Shown: positions 8,191 to 16,859, numbered from the stretch's first letter. The stretch: DNA of 64,000 nucleotides from Amycolatopsis sacchari (GCF_900114035.1 NZ_FORP01000010.1:62001-126000); one strand, 5' to 3'. Numbers and translations: made by a program. Notes: generated by a model not told the origin, from the letters alone.

Positions 8191-9300
8191 ATGTCCGCGT
8201 CCAGGTACTTCGAAGATCCGGTGGCGGACGCGGATTCGAAGGCCTCGCGGCTGTCCGGGCCCGCTGAACCGCTCGGCCCGCTGGGGGCGCGCTTCGACCG
8301 GCGGTCGCCGTTCTTCGTGGGCCTCTCGCTGGCCGCGGGGATGGCCGTGACGGCGGGCGCGGTGTGGTTGTTGTACGTCACCAGCGGAACGCTCGTGCTG
8401 ATCGGCGTGGCGTTGTTCCTCGCGATCGGGCTGGAACCCGTCACCGGCTGGCTGGCCGGAAAGCGCCTTCCCCGTCCCGTCGCCGTGCTCGTCGTGGTGC
8501 TCGCCGCACTCGCGGGAGCCGCCGGGCTGCTCGCCGCGCTGGTCCCGCCGCTCGTGGCGCAGGCGACGAAGTTCGTCGACAAAGCACCCCAGCTGCTGGG
8601 TGATCGTGGCTCACCGCTGGGCCGCCTCGCCGAGCGGTTCCAGCTCCAGCAACGGGCGGAGTCGGCACTGCACAACCCCGAACTGCTGACCGGCCTCTTC
8701 GGCGGGGGCAAGGCCCTGCTCGGCACGCTCACCGACATACTGGTCGTGGCGGTGCTCACGATCTACTTCCTCGCGAACTTCCCGAAACTGCGGGCCGCGG
8801 CCTACCGGTTCGTGCCGCACAGCCGACGTCCGCGCGCGATCCTCATCGGCGACGAGATCCTGGCCAAGGTCGGCTGGTACGTGCTCGGCAACCTCGCCGT
8901 CTCGCTCATCGCATCCGTCACGGCGTTCGTGTGGCTGCTGGTCTTCGGCGTGCCGTACCCGGTGCTGCTGGCGCTGCTGTTCGGTGTCCTCGACCTCATC
9001 CCGGTCGTGGGCTCGACGGTCGGCAGCGCGGTCCTGGCGCTGATGGCGCTGACCGTCTCGGTGCCGGCGTGCCTGGCAACCGTCGGTTTCGCGCTCGTCT
9101 ACCGCTTCGCCGAGGACTACCTGCTCGTCCCGAAGATCATCGGCCGCGTGGTGCGCGTGCCCGCACTCGTCACCGTCGTCGCGGTGCTGCTCGGCGGGGT
9201 CCTGCTCGGCGTCGTGGGCGCGCTGGTGGCGATCCCGCTCGCGGCCGCCGTGCTGCTGCTCCTGCGCGAAGTCACCTTCCCCCGTCTCGACCGCGCATGA
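8191..9300 (+). CDS. AI-2E family transporter (PerM/UPF0118)
   Basis: 369 residues. After a polar N-terminus of about 40 residues come repeated hydrophobic segments, a central soluble-looking insertion (about 125-180) and the C-terminal membrane block with the family pattern GVLDLIPVVGSTVGS. These features match the AI-2E/PerM exporter-like family of the cytoplasmic membrane, whose members have been linked to autoinducer export or Na+/H+ antiport. The gene is monocistronic here and is followed after 21 bases by tRNA-Ser. Confidence 0.9.
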   Translation: MSASRYFEDPVADADSKASRLSGPAEPLGPLGARFDRRSPFFVGLSLAAGMAVTAGAVWLLYVTSGTLVLIGVALFLAIGLEPVTGWLAGKRLPRPVAVLVVVLAALAGAAGLLAALVPPLVAQATKFVDKAPQLLGDRGSPLGRLAERFQLQQRAESALHNPELLTGLFGGGKALLGTLTDILVVAVLTIYFLANFPKLRAAAYRFVPHSRRPRAILIGDEILAKVGWYVLGNLAVSLIASVTAFVWLLVFGVPYPVLLALLFGVLDLIPVVGSTVGSAVLALMALTVSVPACLATVGFALVYRFAEDYLLVPKIIGRVVRVPALVTVVAVLLGGVLLGVVGALVAIPLAAAVLLLLREVTFPRLDRA

Positions 9301-9321
9301 GCCCCGTGTACGCTCTTCCAC

Positions 9322-9408
9322 GGAGGATTGGCCGAGCGGCCTAAGGCGCACGATTGGAAATCGTGTTGGGTGTAACAGCCCTCACGGGTTCGAATCCCGT
9401 ATCCTCCG
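9322..9408 (+). tRNA. tRNA-Ser(GGA)
   Basis: Acceptor arms GGAGGAT and ATCCTCC pair perfectly, the anticodon loop ATTGGAAAT shows anticodon GGA, a long variable arm typical of class II tRNA is present, and the T loop is GGTTCGAATCC. Discriminator G; CCA is not encoded. Confidence 0.97.
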
Positions 9409-9420
9409 CTCTCTTCCGAC

Positions 9421-9450
9421 AGGCCCCGGGCGGATAAGCGCCCGGGGCCT
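9421..9450 (+). terminator. Intrinsic terminator after tRNA-Ser
   Basis: A 12-bp perfect stem (AGGCCCCGGGCG with complement) around the loop GATAAG, 13 bases after the tRNA end. No T run follows. Confidence 0.85.
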
Positions 9451-9561
9451 GTTCACACGATCGGCCTAGTGCACTCCCCTCCCGGGCATACCGATAGTTT
9501 TATGAGGGTCGTCACCAACGACGACCACGTGGCACGACACATCCGAGGAGAACCCACACCG

Positions 9562-9822
9562 ATGGCCGGAGTGGAAGAGATCCGGGCCGGTATCGCGATG
9601 GCGAACGAGAAGTGCAACGCCAGCGTCGCCGCCCTGCAACAGGCCGCCCAGGCACTCGAGGAGGCCCAGCAGATCCTCGGCCAGGTGACGGCGGGCAGCA
9701 CCCAGCCGGAGGTGACCCAGGCGCACGGCCTGCTCGCCGAAGCGGTCCAGGGCATCACGGGCCAGCAGAACACGATCCAGGCCGCCGTTTCGTCCGCCGA
9801 GTCCTACTCCGCTCGGCTGTAG
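9562..9822 (+). CDS. Small helical protein, first gene of FtsK-like cassette
   Basis: 86 residues, almost entirely amphipathic helix (GVEEIRAGIAMANEK and a QQAAQALEEAQQIL stretch), looking like a two-helix hairpin of WXG100-like size but without a WXG motif. The open frame reaches back to 9469; the ATG at 9562 follows AGGAG, with 11 bases between, and starts at the conserved-looking part. It resembles small proteins of the DUF6244 kind found beside FtsK/SpoIIIE genes in actinomycetes (recognised from memory, not searched). It is followed immediately by the next gene. Confidence 0.7.
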   Translation: MAGVEEIRAGIAMANEKCNASVAALQQAAQALEEAQQILGQVTAGSTQPEVTQAHGLLAEAVQGITGQQNTIQAAVSSAESYSARL

Positions 9823-10071
9823 ATGTTCTCGCTCGCCGAGCTGCACGCCCAACTGGGCGCCTTCCGTGCCAAACTGGCGGAGGCAACCGAACACACCAAC
9901 CGTGCGGTGGAGCTGCTGGATGAAGCACGCGAAACGATCGTCACGGCCTTCGAGCAGGCGGAACCCTGGGTGCCGCCCCAGCTCGCACTCGCCGAGGAAC
10001 GGCTTCGCCAGGACGCCGGCCGGCTCGCCGCCGCGGACGACCTGGTGAGCGGCTACCAGGCCAGCCTGTAA
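9823..10071 (+). CDS. Small coiled-coil protein, second gene of FtsK-like cassette
   Basis: 82 residues, starting on the base after the previous stop (TAG ATG). It is highly helical and charged, with a central EPWVPPQL turn separating two helices, so it may form a helical hairpin like its neighbour. Its stop overlaps the ATPase start as TAATG. No catalytic motif or membrane segment is present. Co-translation with the ATPase suggests a binding partner or substrate; the family is not recognised. Confidence 0.7.
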   Translation: MFSLAELHAQLGAFRAKLAEATEHTNRAVELLDEARETIVTAFEQAEPWVPPQLALAEERLRQDAGRLAAADDLVSGYQASL

Positions 10072-12779
10072 TGAAGTTCGCCAAGTCCAGTGCGCAGCGC
10101 GGGCGGGTGCTCGCCGCGCTCGGCGCCATGCGTGAGCAGCTCGGCCTCGTCCTCGGCGCGGCGCAGGCCGCCCGCGAGTCGGCCGAGGCCGAGCTCGAAC
10201 GCCTGCGCCTGGAGCAGCGCATCGTCCGGGCCGGCATCGCGGGCGCCGACCCCGAGGACCTGCGGCACCCGGCGCTGGCGAGCGTGCGGGAGCGGCTGAA
10301 CGCCGTGCACGCCGCCTTCCACGCCGAGGCGGCGACGGTGCCGGGGCAGCTGCGGCAGCTGGTCGCCGAGACGGCGCCGGGTGCGGCGAGCAGACCGCCG
10401 AGCGACTGGCTGGGCCGCGTCGGCACCGGCAAGCTGACCCCGCCGCCGCTGTGGCGGATCGGCTCGTCCACAGTGGACTCCACGGGACCGTTCCCGGTGG
10501 CCGTGCCGTTGCTGGACGAGTCGCACCTGGCGATCACGACCGCCCCGAAGACCCGCGCCGCCGCGGAAGCGCTCGTCGAAGGGCTGCTGCTGCGGGTGCT
10601 GAGCAGCATGGAGCCCGGCGCGGTCCGGGTGCACCTGTGGGACATCGGGCAGCTCACCGCCGTCCTGCCCAACCTCTACCCGCTCAGCCGCACCAGCGCC
10701 GTCACCGTCTACGACCCGGCGCGCCTGGACGACCTGCTCGACGAGCTCGCCGGGTACGTCCGCCGCATCTCCGCGCAGACCATGCAGGCGGGGCACCACT
10801 CGCTGCGCGACATGCGGGAGGCGCTCGGGCAGCGCACCGAACCGTGGCGCATCGCGGTGTTCTTCGGCAACGGCGAGGACTGGTCCCGCGAGCAGCAACG
10901 CGAACTGCGGCGCATCGCGGGCGGCGCGCTCGCGGCGGGGATCTCGCTGATCGTCGTCGACCTGCCGACCATGCTCGGCGGTGGTGTCGAGAACATCCGC
11001 CTGCTCGACGAACAGCACGCCGTGACCAGCATGACCGGCCCCGACCTCGTCGTCGACCTCGATCCGCCGATCCCGGCCGTCGAGGTCAGCAGCGCGGCGA
11101 GCAGGCTGGCCGAGGCCCTGATCGCCAAGCAGGGCGGCCCGCGTTCCTTCGCCGACCTGCTGCCCACCGAACTGGGCCAGGAGAACTCGGCGCGTGAACT
11201 GCGTGCGCCCGTCGGGTTCTACGAGGGCGACCCGGTCGAGGTGGTGATCGGCGACGCCACCCCGCACGCCCTGATCGGCGGCCCGAGCGGTTCGGGCAAG
11301 ACGAACTTCCTGTACGCGCTCATCGGCAGCCTCGCCGCCCGCTACCCACCCGGCGAGCTGGCGCTGTACCTGCTGGACTTCAAGGAGGGCGTGTCCTTCG
11401 CGGGCCTCGCGCCCGGCCGCCGTGACGCGAGCTGGCTGCCGCACGCCCGCCTCATCGGGGTCAACGTCAACACCGACCGCGAGTTCGGGCTGGCGTTGCT
11501 GCGGTTCCTCGCCGACGAGCTGCGGCGCCGTTCGGCCGCCGCGAAGGAGCACGAGGTCACCGACCTCGCCGAGCTGCGCCGCCAGGACCCGACCGGGCAC
11601 TGGCCGCGGATCGTCGCCGTGATCGACGAGTTCCAGTACCTGTTCGCCGGCCGCGACGCCGTGACGAACCAGGCCACGGCGCTGCTGGAGGACATCGCCC
11701 GCCGCGGCCGGGCGCAGGGCATCCACCTGATACTGGCGAGCCAGGACATCGCGGGCATCGACGCGTTCTGGGGCAAGCCCGCGGTGTTCGAGCAGTGCAC
11801 ACTGCGCATCGCGATGCCCAAGGCCCGGCGCGTGCTGGCGGAGACGAACAACGCGGCCGTCGCGGCGCCGAAGTGGCACGCGGTGGTCAACCACGATTCC
11901 GGTGTCGCGCACGGCAACCAGCTCGCCCACGTGCCCGACGCCAGCAGCCGGGACATCTTCTCGTCCCTGCAACGAAAACTGTGGGAGCTCTACGCCGACG
12001 AGCACCAGCGGCCGCGCCTGTTCGACGGCGCGCACTCCCCGATGCTGGAGCACGTGCCGGCGTTCGCCGCGCTGTCCCCCGGCGGTCGCCCGCAGGCCTT
12101 GCTGGGCCAGGCCATCGAGGTCGAGGACACGGCGTGCGCGGTGGACCTGTTCAACGCGCCCGGCCGCAACCTCGCGGTGCTCGGCACCGCTGCGGCGGAG
12201 GCGCTGTCCATTTTGGACGCCGCAGCCAAGTCGCTGGCGCGCCAGTACCGGCCGCACGAGGCCGAGTTCCTGGTGTCGTGCCTGGTGGAGCGGTGTTCCC
12301 CGGCCGTCGACCACCTCGTGCAGGTCCTCAAGGCGGAGGGGCACCTGGTGTCGGAACTGCACGAGGACGAACTCGGCGCCCGCATGGCCCAGCTCCTCGA
12401 CGAGCCGCCCGACCGCGCGCGGCTGTTGCTGCTGTACGGCGTGGACGCTGCGCTGCCCACGTTGGAGGCGAAGAAACCGGGCGAGCTGAAGAGCGGCCTC
12501 GACCACTTCCGCACGGTGCTCAAGCAGGGACCGACGCGGAACGTGCACACGCTGGGCTGGTGGCGCAGCACCGCCCGGCTCAAGGACACGCTCGGCTTCG
12601 GCAGCACGGACGACATCGGCGCGTGGGCCGCGCTGGACGTGCAGGGCAGCGAGCTGAGCCAGTTCGCGGCTGGGCAGGTGGTGCACTGGTCGCCGAGGCC
12701 CGGCCGTGCGTTGTTCTTCGACCGCAGCACGCACGTGTCCCCGGAAGTCATGATCCCCTTCGACCGCCCGGAGTTCTGA
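10071..12779 (+). CDS. FtsK/SpoIIIE-domain ATPase with three tandem modules, one intact
   Basis: 902 residues. Residues 1 to about 110 are coiled coil. A first ATPase-like module begins near 152 (HLAITTAPKTRAAAE), where the P-loop lysine region is degraded. The central module has an intact Walker A GPSGSGKT at about 404-411 and Walker B IVAVIDEF at about 514-521, followed by ILASQD. A third module near 700 (NLAVLGTAAAEA) again lacks Gly-Lys-Thr. The layout parallels EccC of type VII secretion, which also has three tandem FtsK modules, but there is no N-terminal membrane segment. It probably moves DNA or protein together with the three small helical neighbours. Confidence 0.9.
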   Translation: MKFAKSSAQRGRVLAALGAMREQLGLVLGAAQAARESAEAELERLRLEQRIVRAGIAGADPEDLRHPALASVRERLNAVHAAFHAEAATVPGQLRQLVAETAPGAASRPPSDWLGRVGTGKLTPPPLWRIGSSTVDSTGPFPVAVPLLDESHLAITTAPKTRAAAEALVEGLLLRVLSSMEPGAVRVHLWDIGQLTAVLPNLYPLSRTSAVTVYDPARLDDLLDELAGYVRRISAQTMQAGHHSLRDMREALGQRTEPWRIAVFFGNGEDWSREQQRELRRIAGGALAAGISLIVVDLPTMLGGGVENIRLLDEQHAVTSMTGPDLVVDLDPPIPAVEVSSAASRLAEALIAKQGGPRSFADLLPTELGQENSARELRAPVGFYEGDPVEVVIGDATPHALIGGPSGSGKTNFLYALIGSLAARYPPGELALYLLDFKEGVSFAGLAPGRRDASWLPHARLIGVNVNTDREFGLALLRFLADELRRRSAAAKEHEVTDLAELRRQDPTGHWPRIVAVIDEFQYLFAGRDAVTNQATALLEDIARRGRAQGIHLILASQDIAGIDAFWGKPAVFEQCTLRIAMPKARRVLAETNNAAVAAPKWHAVVNHDSGVAHGNQLAHVPDASSRDIFSSLQRKLWELYADEHQRPRLFDGAHSPMLEHVPAFAALSPGGRPQALLGQAIEVEDTACAVDLFNAPGRNLAVLGTAAAEALSILDAAAKSLARQYRPHEAEFLVSCLVERCSPAVDHLVQVLKAEGHLVSELHEDELGARMAQLLDEPPDRARLLLLYGVDAALPTLEAKKPGELKSGLDHFRTVLKQGPTRNVHTLGWWRSTARLKDTLGFGSTDDIGAWAALDVQGSELSQFAAGQVVHWSPRPGRALFFDRSTHVSPEVMIPFDRPEF

Positions 12780-13138
12780 TGACGTCCGCCGCCATGCGCT
12801 ACAAGGAGATCGTCGGGCTCGCCGGCAAGGCGGCCGAGGAGTTGCGGGCGTGGGAGCTGCGGCGCGCGCAGGAGCTGGACAACGAGATCCTCGCCGCCGA
12901 GCAGGCCGTCGCCGAGGCCAAGCAGCGTGAGCAGCGCACCGTGCAGGTAGCGCACCACTGGTGGCGCATGGCGGAGGACAACGTGTCCCGGCTGCCGTGG
13001 CTCGAACTCGCCGACGGCCCGACGCCCGCCGCCAACGCGCGGGGCGCGTGGCTGGAGCGGTACCTCAACGAGCTGAAGCCGATGTACCAGGAACTGGTGG
13101 ATTCCGTGCTGTCACTGGGCTGGCGCGCACGCCGCTAG
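12779..13138 (+). CDS. Helical protein, fourth gene of FtsK-like cassette
   Basis: 119 residues. The ATG overlaps the ATPase stop (TGATG), so the genes are coupled. Residues about 5-60 form a long charged helix, probably coiled coil (QELDNEILAAEQAVAEAK), followed by HHWWRMAEDN and a second helical segment with WLERYLNEL. No signal peptide or known enzyme motif is seen. Its stop shares the CTAG at 13135-13138 with the convergent small gene. Family not recognised; role inferred only from the operon. Confidence 0.75.
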   Translation: MTSAAMRYKEIVGLAGKAAEELRAWELRRAQELDNEILAAEQAVAEAKQREQRTVQVAHHWWRMAEDNVSRLPWLELADGPTPAANARGAWLERYLNELKPMYQELVDSVLSLGWRARR

Positions 13139-13305
13139 TGCGCCGGGCGCAGCCAGCGGTCCGGTTCGAGCGTTTCGTCCTCGGGTTCGACCGGCAGCGT
13201 CACGTACGCCCGCACCCAGCCCGTCTCTTCGCCGACGGCGGCGGGAACCGCGGGGGCGATCCGGCGGCGGGACAGGTGCTCGGTGTGTGCCCGGGTCCAG
13301 CTCAT
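13135..13305 (-). CDS. Very small acidic hypothetical protein
   Basis: 56 residues beginning MSWTRAHTEH and ending RWLRPAH, with a compact acidic centre (PVEPEDETLEPD). It is divergent from the YbaB-like gene with 85 bases between and shares a CTAG stop with the cassette in front. No Shine-Dalgarno site is visible. The frame is open further upstream, but that part runs across the YbaB-like gene. I recognise no family; existence as a real gene is moderately likely from position and composition. Confidence 0.45.
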   Translation of the reverse strand: MSWTRAHTEHLSRRRIAPAVPAAVGEETGWVRAYVTLPVEPEDETLEPDRWLRPAH

Positions 13306-13390
13306 GATCGTTCCGACGGGTGGGAAAGCGGCCGGGTTCCCGGAACCGCCGCCGGTCCTCCACCGTCGTAGGCGGCGGAAGGGGGACGCG

Positions 13391-13624
13391 ATGGAGCGTG
13401 AGCCGAAGCCGCTCGCCCGCCGCCGGCAACGCGAGCAGCGCATCACCGTGGCGCAGGACGACTGGGGCCTGGTCGAGGTCGGGGTGACCAGGACCGGGGA
13501 GGTCGTGGAGGTCGCGATCAACACCGCACTGCTCGGCAAGGTCGATCCCGCCGACCTCGCGGAGGCGGTGCTGCAGGCGGCCCGGGCTGCCCAGCACCGG
13601 GCCACCTACCTGCACCCTGTTTAG
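13391..13624 (+). CDS. YbaB/EbfC-like small protein
   Basis: 77 residues from ATG after GGAAGGGGG. The pattern GLVEVGVTRTGEVVEVAINTALLG, written here as separate strands GLVEVGVTRTG and VVEVAINTALL, followed by a helix ADLAEAVLQAARAAQHRA matches the strand-strand-helix core of YbaB/EbfC nucleoid-associated proteins, shortened at the N-terminus, where a basic segment RRRQREQR replaces the first helix. Similar short proteins accompany type VII secretion-like genes in actinomycetes. It follows the FtsK-like cassette on the same strand. Stop codon overlaps the convergent nuclease stop. Confidence 0.65.
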   Translation: MEREPKPLARRRQREQRITVAQDDWGLVEVGVTRTGEVVEVAINTALLGKVDPADLAEAVLQAARAAQHRATYLHPV

Positions 13625-16002
13625 CCGCGGGGCCGGAAACGCACGATCTGCGGGTCGTGGTCGGAGGCCTGCGTGGCGAACTCGGCGTTGATGTGCACGA
13701 CGTCGTAGTCCATGCCGTGCGGGGTCTGCGCGGTCAGGATGTGGTCGAGCACCTGGGAATTGCCCTCGTAGACGTAGCTGTACCGCTCGCACGGGGACAG
13801 GGTGTCGATCAGGTCGGTGAGCCGGCCGCCCGCGGTGAGCGTCCGCAGCGCCGGGGAGAACTGGTAGTCGTTCAGGTCCCCGGCGACGATCACGTTGGCG
13901 TGCCGGTCCGCCGCCAGCAGCTGGTCGACGAACCCGCGCAGCACCTGGGCCTGCTCGCCGCGCTGCACCTCGGAACTGCGCGTGGGCGGCTGGTAGCGGC
14001 CGTGCGTCGGCTGGTCGCCGCCCTTGGAGTTGAAGTGGTTGGCGAGCACGAACACCGTCCGGCCGCGGAAGACGAACTCACCCGCGAGCGGTTTCCGGCT
14101 GTCCTCCCACGCCTCGTTTGTGGGGTCCACCCGGCCCGGCGAGACGGACAGGTGCACCTTGGCCCGCTGCTTGACCACGGTGACCGCCGTGGTCGCGTCC
14201 CCACCCGGTCGATCCACAAAGGACACACGCTGGGGGTTGAACAGGAAGCCCACCCGGATGTTGCCGCCGGGTTCGCCACCGTCCTGGTCGTCCTGCGGGT
14301 CGATCTCGCGCCACTCGTAGCGCGGGCCGCCCGCCGCGACGATCGCGTCGGTGAACCGCTTCAGCGTCTGGTCGGCGGCGACGACGGTGTCCGCGGTTGT
14401 TGCGGCACCGTTGTTGTCCTGGATCTCCTCCAGTGTAACGATGTCCGGCGCGGCGAGGTTGTCGACGATGCCGTGCGCCAGCTGGTCGAACTTCTCCTGA
14501 CCGTCCACAGCGGACAGGTTCTCGACGTTGTAGGTCGCGACCGCCAGCTCGTCGGGACGCTGCTTGCGCGTGACCTCCTTGGTGATCCCGCCGCTGCGTT
14601 CCTGCCCGAGGGTGGTCGCCTCCAGCGTGTAGCCGCCGTAGGAGTCGTACTCGACGGGCCCGGACGTGACGCCGGTGAGCGTGTCGCCGACGTTGACGAC
14701 GGGGAAGGGCCGCTGCGCGAAGGGCAGCAGCGACTCGACCTTGAGCACACCGGTGTTCGGGTCGTCGTATCCGGTGTAGACGGTCCCGCCGCGCGGCGTG
14801 GGGTTTTCGCGGGGTTTCGTCGTGACGTACAGCTCGTTGTACTCGTTGCTGGGCCCGACGACGCGTGCGTCGCTGACGCTCACGACCTCGCCCTCGTGCG
14901 CCTCCCAGAAGTCCAGCGCGTACTTCGCCGGTTGCAGCGGCAGGCTCTCGATGTTGCCGCCGACCTGCGGCGCGAGTTCGCCGGGCACGGTGTTCGGCGT
15001 GAGCACGGTCGGTGCGGGAAGGGCGTTCCCGCTCGACTGGACGGTCCACTGTGGACCAGTGAGTTCCGTGGTGGACTGGTAGATCGAGTCGGTCGGGCTG
15101 TCGGGGTAGTACTCGCTGACCGTGCCGGTCACGCTGACGGCATCGCCGACCGCGACGGCGGGCGTGGTGGAACCGGTGAACACGAACAGGCCCTCGCTGG
15201 TGCGGGGGTCGTTGTCGGGCTGGGGATCGGTGAGCCAGAAGCCGCGTGAGGAACCGAAGGAGCGGACGGCGGTGACGATGCCGGTCACGCCCGTGACCTT
15301 CTGCCCCTTCAGCGGGGAGATGCGGGTGACGCCCTGGATGTCGTGGATCTTCGCGGGCGTCGCCGGGGTGCTGCCGCCGGCGGTCTCGCCCTTGGTGTTG
15401 GTCGGCGAGGGCGTGCCGGCGGTGAAGTCGGCGGCGTTGTCGTCGGTGTCGGCGCCGGTGCGCGAGACGGAGGTGGTGTTGCTCGCGGCGGGCGCGGGGT
15501 TGGCCTCCCGGACGGTGGCGTTGCCGTAGCCGACGAGGTCGTGGATCGCCGGGTCGGCGGTGCAGTCGGCGGCGGTGAGGCAGGTCAGGGCGGTGGTGCC
15601 GTGCACGAGCGCGACGGTCCCGGCGCCGGCCGCGAGCGCGATGCTGCCCGAGGCGTCGGCCGTCGGCAGGGCGACGGTGCCACCCGATCCAGTGGATTCG
15701 GCGACGAGGTACCGAGCGCCCGCGGCCACGCTGCCCTTGAGCGGGGTGACCTGCCACTTGCTGGAGGCGCTCGGGCTCGCGGGGAGGTACTGCACGCTCC
15801 ACCCGTCGAGGCTCACGGCCGTGCCGGCGACGTTGGTCAACTCGATGAAGTCGCTGGTCAGGGTGGCGCCGGAGTTGCCACCGCCGCCGTACACCTCGCC
15901 GATCAGCACGTCGGTGGCAGGCGCCCCCAACGCGGGCGACGCGCCGACAACCAGCCCGGCGGCGGCCATGAAGGCCACGAAACCCGTTCTACGAGAGATC
16001 AC
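13621..16002 (-). CDS. Secreted lamin-tail/endonuclease-exonuclease-phosphatase nuclease (ExeM/NucH-like)
   Basis: 793 residues. A Sec signal peptide (MISRRTGFVAFMAAAGLVVG then ALGA) opens the protein. Residues about 30-150 look like a lamin-tail domain (LIGEVYGGGGNSG, DFIELTN). A middle OB-fold-rich region of ExeM type spans about 215-450. The C-terminal EEP nuclease has TYNVENL, TLEEIQDN, NHFNSKGG, AGDLNDY and SDHDPQIV, which together supply the metal-binding Glu and catalytic Asp/His. It should degrade extracellular DNA outside the cell. It is monocistronic and its stop overlaps the YbaB-like gene stop. Confidence 0.93.
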   Translation of the reverse strand: MISRRTGFVAFMAAAGLVVGASPALGAPATDVLIGEVYGGGGNSGATLTSDFIELTNVAGTAVSLDGWSVQYLPASPSASSKWQVTPLKGSVAAGARYLVAESTGSGGTVALPTADASGSIALAAGAGTVALVHGTTALTCLTAADCTADPAIHDLVGYGNATVREANPAPAASNTTSVSRTGADTDDNAADFTAGTPSPTNTKGETAGGSTPATPAKIHDIQGVTRISPLKGQKVTGVTGIVTAVRSFGSSRGFWLTDPQPDNDPRTSEGLFVFTGSTTPAVAVGDAVSVTGTVSEYYPDSPTDSIYQSTTELTGPQWTVQSSGNALPAPTVLTPNTVPGELAPQVGGNIESLPLQPAKYALDFWEAHEGEVVSVSDARVVGPSNEYNELYVTTKPRENPTPRGGTVYTGYDDPNTGVLKVESLLPFAQRPFPVVNVGDTLTGVTSGPVEYDSYGGYTLEATTLGQERSGGITKEVTRKQRPDELAVATYNVENLSAVDGQEKFDQLAHGIVDNLAAPDIVTLEEIQDNNGAATTADTVVAADQTLKRFTDAIVAAGGPRYEWREIDPQDDQDGGEPGGNIRVGFLFNPQRVSFVDRPGGDATTAVTVVKQRAKVHLSVSPGRVDPTNEAWEDSRKPLAGEFVFRGRTVFVLANHFNSKGGDQPTHGRYQPPTRSSEVQRGEQAQVLRGFVDQLLAADRHANVIVAGDLNDYQFSPALRTLTAGGRLTDLIDTLSPCERYSYVYEGNSQVLDHILTAQTPHGMDYDVVHINAEFATQASDHDPQIVRFRPRG

Positions 16003-16141
16003 CCTCAGTTCCCCTCAGTCTCGATCGGTCGAGGCATCCTCCCTCGAAACGGTGAGACAGGGGAAGACCACGGTGTAACAAGTGGTAACGGTTCGCTGAC
16101 GGTGCCCGGTCGGGGTGGCGAGGTCCGTGCGGGCCGCGCTT

Positions 16142-16642
16142 CTACGACAACGCCGCTGCACCAGGCGGCTCGATGTTCACAACGAGCACCCTTTCCGACT
16201 GGTACGAGTCGAGATCGGGCACGTGCCAGCTCTCCCCGGCACGGATCTGGTGGAATCGGAAGGTCCCGTTGGTCTCGTTCGCGGCGACGATGCACCGAAC
16301 GGGCACGCGGGGGGTCAGTGCGTACACCGGCTCCCGCAGAGCGAATGCGAGTGCGAGCCCCTGGCCGAGCAGAAGTCGCTGCCCCTGCACGGAAATGTGC
16401 GGCACGCCTTCGGCGGTCGTCTTGCCCATCGACACGAAACGCTCCAGGTGAAGCGAGGTCTCGTCGCACTCCCAGCCCGTCCTGTCGATGGGAGGCGTCG
16501 ATCTGACCGCGGTGAATGGCGATCCGGCCCACGTCAGGACCGCACCCCGGCGCTCGATTCCCCGGACCGCCATCTCACGCAAGCCCGGAGCGAGCGAGGG
16601 AAGCGGTTGCTCACCGAGCGAGGCGAAGGCCGCGTCATTCAT
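16142..16642 (-). CDS. Hypothetical protein of unknown family
   Basis: 166 residues from MNDAAFAS; the open frame extends upstream into the tRNA terminator and is trimmed to the first ATG past it. The protein is mixed alpha/beta, with a GVPHISVQGQRLLL segment and a C-terminal beta-rich stretch RVLVVNIEPPG; no signal peptide, membrane helix or catalytic motif is seen. No Shine-Dalgarno site is visible. Codon use is somewhat less GC-biased than neighbours. Position directly beside a tRNA gene would suit a transferred gene, but no repeat of the tRNA end was found. Function unknown. Confidence 0.6.
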   Translation of the reverse strand: MNDAAFASLGEQPLPSLAPGLREMAVRGIERRGAVLTWAGSPFTAVRSTPPIDRTGWECDETSLHLERFVSMGKTTAEGVPHISVQGQRLLLGQGLALAFALREPVYALTPRVPVRCIVAANETNGTFRFHQIRAGESWHVPDLDSYQSERVLVVNIEPPGAAALS

Positions 16643-16698
16643 CTGAACCGAGAGCACAACGTCCAGGATGGCAGGACAAGCACCCCCGAAACGCCAGA

Positions 16699-16729
16699 AC
16701 GCCCGGCTCCCGAGGTGGGAGCCGGGCGT
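16699..16729 (-). terminator. Intrinsic terminator after tRNA-Ser(CGA)
   Basis: A 13-bp perfect stem (ACGCCCGGCTCCC and complement) with a 5-base loop lies 10 bases past the tRNA 3' end on the minus strand. Confidence 0.85.
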
Positions 16730-16739
16730 CCGGCACGAG

Positions 16740-16826
16740 CGGTAGCGGTGGGATTTGAACCCACGGACGGGGTTAACCGTCACACGATTTCGAGTCGTGC
16801 TCCTTCGGCCGCTCGGACACGCTACC
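16740..16826 (-). tRNA. tRNA-Ser(CGA)
   Basis: Acceptor arms GGTAGCG and CGCTACC pair, the anticodon arm CACGACTCGAAATCGTG gives CGA, there is a long variable arm, and the T arm contains GGTTCAAATCC. Discriminator G, CCA not encoded. Confidence 0.97.
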
Positions 16827-16859
16827 GCCGACTAGGGTACTGCACGGCCTTCCCGCACT

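Noticed and set aside
10053..12734. 893-residue minus-strand frame opposite the FtsK-like gene
   Set aside because: Composition typical of a shadow frame, while the plus frame has intact Walker motifs.
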